A stretch of 64,000 nucleotides of DNA, from positions 65,302,009 to 65,366,008 of the forward strand of contig CM067343.1 in the NCBI GenBank assembly GCA_034190875.2, in the 5' to 3' direction. This document shows positions 60,011-64,000 of the stretch, one piece after another. Origin of the DNA: Urechis unicinctus. Lineage: Eukaryota > Annelida > Polychaeta > Xenopneusta > Urechidae. Both the position numbers and the translations under genes were made by a program. Numbering within the stretch: position 1 is the stretch's first letter; each line of letters opens with the position of its first letter. The notes beneath the pieces were generated by a model that was given only the letters and a program-made list of their open reading frames with translations, had not been told where the DNA came from and did no database searches.

Positions 60011-63000
60011 CTTGTTAAATGATTCTTTGGTTATGTACGTTGGTCTACATATGGATTCCTCCCTTTATATATGCATTAATTCTCAAAGCTTTGCATATCA
60101 GTGTGAGCTCTGTGGACCTATTGATATAGTGTGACAATGTTGACTTGATGTTTAGCTTAACCAAATCATCAGCTTTGGATTGAATTGAATATATGATTTG
60201 TGGAAAGACTTTTCAGTGCCATTTTCAATCAGAGACAACTGAAATGAAATTATTAGGGCCAATCAGGTTATGCTATGTTAGAAAGTGCTGCTACTTGATG
60301 TTCCGGGATTTGACCGCGATCACGTTATCAGCCCATGGCCTTGTGTTTAACAGCTGAATGACTCGCCGCAACACGGACCAATCACTGCTTAATTTGTTCT
60401 GCTGCCACGACCTGCAAACCAGGAAGTGATATTTATTCGTCGAAAACACGTTAAAACTTGCAGCATTTTCATGAAAGGCGCAATTCACAATTTGTGCTAT
60501 ATTTCTACTGAGTCAGATAGAAATCAGTGGCCGAGCATATTCTACAGGAATCCGAAGACAAGAAAGCGGCTGACGGCCATTCTTACAGCGTCCACGTCGG
60601 GATCAGAGAGAGCAGTGGTTTGGGCCCGTGTGACCATGTGGAAGTAGAAGTATGTTTTTCAGGAGTGAATGGCTTTCCGTCTCTGTCAGCTGGCTCCCTC
60701 TCAATGTAATTGGTCTCATGCGCATGACATGTTCACCTAATTATGACGTCAATGACTTCTGGTCGTGTCCGCCAGATCCATCACCAGAAGTCGCGTTTGC
60801 ATCCGGCGTTTTCAAATACCTTTCCCATCATCAAGAAACACGTATGGCACCATTGGACGGGCCGACGGAAACTTGAGACTCCAAAAACTGTTTAATAGGT
60901 GCGGTCTTATGGGAGACACCAATATAGTTTTGCCCATGGCGTGAATCTCTATGATGAGGAATCGTGTTTTTACTCATCCTGCATCATCGAGTTTTATTCC
61001 TTGCTTGTACTCATGTAAATGATTTCCTCAAATATCGCCGAGCTGCGACACGAACTTCTTCATAAACATCCCCACACACACCCTCGAGCAATGCTGCCTT
61101 GTGGTCTTTATATTTTCGAAAGAAAAGTGTTTAAGCCATGCAAGTGCAAATAGCCCGCCGTCCGATAAAGCAAGTCATGTCTGGGTCTTCCACAGTTCAT
61201 TAAAAATTTCGAAACCATGACAAAAACATAGGTTCCCGAGTGTTGTCGCAACAAAATCCAAGATGGCAACGATTGGAGCCAGTGAAAAAAGCAGACGATG
61301 AAAAACTGTAGGCAATATCAGAGAATACTTCTGGAAAAAACCCAGTCTATTTACAGCTTGATGAGTTGCTTGGCTCGAGATAACATTTATCAATGTATCT
61401 GCTACCCCACCCTTCACACACAACGACTATACCATCCGAACATTCACACATCCATATGAATATTCTGAAGGAATACCATTAATTTTTGTAACATTTGTGG
61501 GTCGGCTTTCATGGGTCTGTAGTTCGAGAGGACAACGACCTTAATGCTAATGTCGACCAGCCTACCAGGCCCGCACTCTTTATTGAACTCGATTGCGATC
61601 AACGTTCCGTTAAACATTGTCGTCGAAATAGGCAAAATTCACAGGAGATAAGTCAACAAAAGATCCCTTCTTTACACATACAGGAGAGCTTGCAATCCTG
61701 TTAAAGGTATGATCCCAAACATAAAACGTTTCCGTTGAACAATTCCCACCACAAGTTACTGAATTGCGAAAACCTTATTGTGTTTCAATGAGGCCCACGA
61801 AAGGATCCAAACGAAAATACAAAAACAAAGATTTTGAGTGCTTGCGCTTAACATGTTATGACATAGGCACCGCATCAAAAGTTTTTCGGCGTGATATAGA
61901 TGACAAGCCGACAAGGCAGTCGCGACACTTGGGACACTTATCGCATATCTAGCGGCGCACGACGGTATACAAATAAGACGTGCACGGCTAGGGCATATCA
62001 CGCCGTAACTGTATGTTCGCCAGACCACGTTTTTCTATTCTATTATACAATCAAAAGAACCTTTTTCGTGTTTCAGCGCTGTTAGCATCGGTCCAGCAAT
62101 TTCAAATTTGAATATCTCACTGCGCAGGCGACGATATGACTGGTTAGGTCGGTACGCGTCCCAATTTACCTTAACTAGCAATACCAGCGAATATGCCCTG
62201 TTCACATCGATGTGTCATCGTAATGAAACATTGAAGGACTTCCTTGGATGCTTGCTTATATATATTGACCAACGAGTAATCACGGAAGCTGACCAGGAGC
62301 GATTGTCATGCACAAATTCATCAGAAAGTGGCTAAAGTTGTAAACAAGTTGCCGCGAGGTCTCACAGCAAATGAATCATCCGAGAATATAGCATGATTGT
62401 AAGCGCCTTTGAACCCGCATCTGGCCGGCCCCACCTGGAAAACAACGTCTCTGGGAGACGTAAGTCAGATAGAGGCGTGTAGGTAAATGTCTTATTGGTC
62501 AATGGGTAATACCAACATATCCTTTTTAGGTTTTGGGTTATCACTGCTAAATGGACAGGTCTAGAAGCGACCGTACGACATTTGTCGATTTACATTATTA
62601 ATGATAAAGATTTGTGGTTCAACAAGATGAGACGATGCTGCCGGCTTTGTTTGACCTTGACGGAAGTAAGTCTCGAGAAACACGTGATTTGTTTGTCATC
62701 AAAGATTCAATAGTGTCATCTATGGTGGTATCAACAAAGACGTCCAGGACCGTTATTAAGCCTCCTTATTGGGCCTCACTGCGCACGTAAGTCGACCTCA
62801 TCTCGACCTGGCTTATTTTACCTAGGTATTTGACAGCTTAGAGCCTGATGACATAAAACACGAGGACGCAGAACGCACAAGAAAACACAACATTTCACCA
62901 GCTAGACACAACATATCGGAATGACATACCATATGCTGTAATTGTCAATGCTGAGGTTTATTGCAGGTTTGTTTAATGGTAGCATCAGTAGGCTGAACGT

Positions 63001-63110
63001 GGAATGAACAGTCGATAAACAGAGCAACCACGTGTTCTGAGAGATGCAAATAGTCACGAAAAGATCCCGGATGGTCATTTGGTGTGTTATGCCAGTGACT
63101 TCTTGCACAA
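60011..63110. other. No gene seen
   Basis: Several short frames on both strands, none with a recognisable domain. A short plus-strand segment at 60527-60650 (HILQESEDKKAADGHSY) reads as protein-like but has no ATG and no supported neighbour exon. Confidence 0.35.
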
Positions 63111-63129
63111 CAGAAAGGTCCTTCAGAAT

Positions 63130-63245
63130 ACTGTAAAGATTCAAGACACCCCGCGATTAACCGGCCTGGCAACGATACACATCCATCGAAACATTCCTAT
63201 CTATATAAAACAGAAAATCGATGAGTTTGTAAGCTGTTACTCAAC
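63130..63245 (+). pseudogene. hAT transposase C-terminal relic
   Basis: The plus frame encodes PRLTGLATIHIHRNIPIYIK then QKIDEFV. This resembles the RLSGLALL.IHRDI..D...VIDRFA block at the C-terminal dimerisation end of hAT transposases and ZMYM-type domesticated relatives. No other part of a transposase was found nearby. Confidence 0.45.
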
Positions 63246-63261
63246 AATAACGAAGTTTTAA

Positions 63262-64000
63262 AATATCCCCTCAGGAAGAAATGTGAGTTATTTACGTAGA
63301 CTTCTAAATGTATGCTATAAATATTCTCCTTTAGTTCCACAAAATCTACAGTCGTAATTTGGTAGTTAACAGTACTAAACTACAACCGGACACAGTGTTA
63401 ACCGAGTTTATCGCTGACGTCATCAATTTGCCCCATAGATCATCCAGCATTTTAGAAGACTCTGTACCCTGTCAGACTTTCGTCCAGTGATCAATAAATG
63501 TTTTATATCATTTTGTCATGTTTTTAATGGGTCAAGATACGTGCCGGTTTTATCACGAGTTTATGCTGAATGTGCACCATTTACCAAGAAAATCTAGGAT
63601 GTTTTACGAAAATGCCTATGGGCAAATTCCTGAATCTGCCTCTTAATTGCAACCGACCGCCCCAACACCACCCACCCCCACCGTCACACACAGTTCCCCA
63701 TCCACGCTGCGTTAATCCTGGCTACGGGCATGACACGAGTCATTGAGTGGCCAAACTGGTCTGCTGAAAAGAAGCGGCAGTCCGGGGCCAGAGTTCCTAG
63801 CTATTGTTACTCGGTGGCCTTTACCTGACTTAACACAAGTGTGGCGATGTCAGCTGGTAAGGTTAGATACAGGTCTCTAGACTTCTCTGATGATTCCATA
63901 CTCAATGACAAAACACCACGCACGCAACACTTCAGGGTAGAATTGACAAACAACTCATACTTGTTTAGATAAACAACCCGCAACACTCGGACATCCCTGT
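63262..64000. other. No gene seen
   Basis: Unremarkable intergenic sequence to the window end. Confidence 0.4.

Overview
The window looks like nuclear DNA of an invertebrate animal, most plausibly a marine mollusc or another lophotrochozoan. The basis is dense GT-AG introns, clear metazoan orthologues (KLHL12, UBA1), animal death-domain architecture, long (AT)n microsatellites and heavy transposon load. The species cannot be read from the sequence, and the mollusc guess is inference.

Layout. 1-745 is the 3' part of a Ty3/Gypsy pol gene, almost identical to a second copy further right. 757-4493 is a mix of small repeats, a possible transposase relic and a 1.3 kb hAT-like non-autonomous element (copy 1). 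4494-12847 is a Gypsy element: truncated 5' LTR, primer binding site, frameshifted gag, protease, RT, RNase H and integrase, then an intact extra ORF encoding two C2H2 zinc fingers, a 150-bp tandem repeat, polypurine tract and full 3' LTR. The 3' end plus about 1.26 kb of flank is tandemly duplicated (12112-16123). 16.1-18.2 kb is AT microsatellite and dispersed repeats with a nested tRNA-derived SINE.

19140-20390 (minus) is an intronless secreted subtilisin-like (proteinase K type) protease. 22802-23015 (minus) is the end of a LINE reverse transcriptase. 24096-28503 (plus) is a complete nine-exon KLHL12, a CUL3 substrate adaptor. 30154-38604 (minus) holds the most unusual locus: a death effector domain joined to a protein kinase domain, followed on the same strand by a cysteine-rich RING-like exon and a caspase/metacaspase-like (C14) protease with a four-exon tail. 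Splice phases link the DED to the kinase through exon 5 and link exons 6 and 7 to each other. Whether kinase, RING-like and protease parts are one gene or two cannot be settled here.

39-44 kb is mostly intergenic with microsatellites and hAT-like copy 2. 46594-59353 (plus) is a complete 25-exon UBA1 (ubiquitin E1, 1056 residues), with a likely promoter and non-coding first exon near 44.0-44.25 kb marked by a ZNF143-type motif. hAT-like copy 3 lies in its intron 22. After the UBA1 3' UTR nothing convincing is seen except a short hAT transposase C-terminal relic near 63.1 kb.

Two resident genes belong to ubiquitin conjugation (UBA1 activates ubiquitin, KLHL12 directs CUL3 ligase substrates). 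The minus-strand locus has a cell-death or innate-immune signature. No operon-like organisation is implied. Exon boundaries were set by reading GT/AG sites, phase and conservation by eye.
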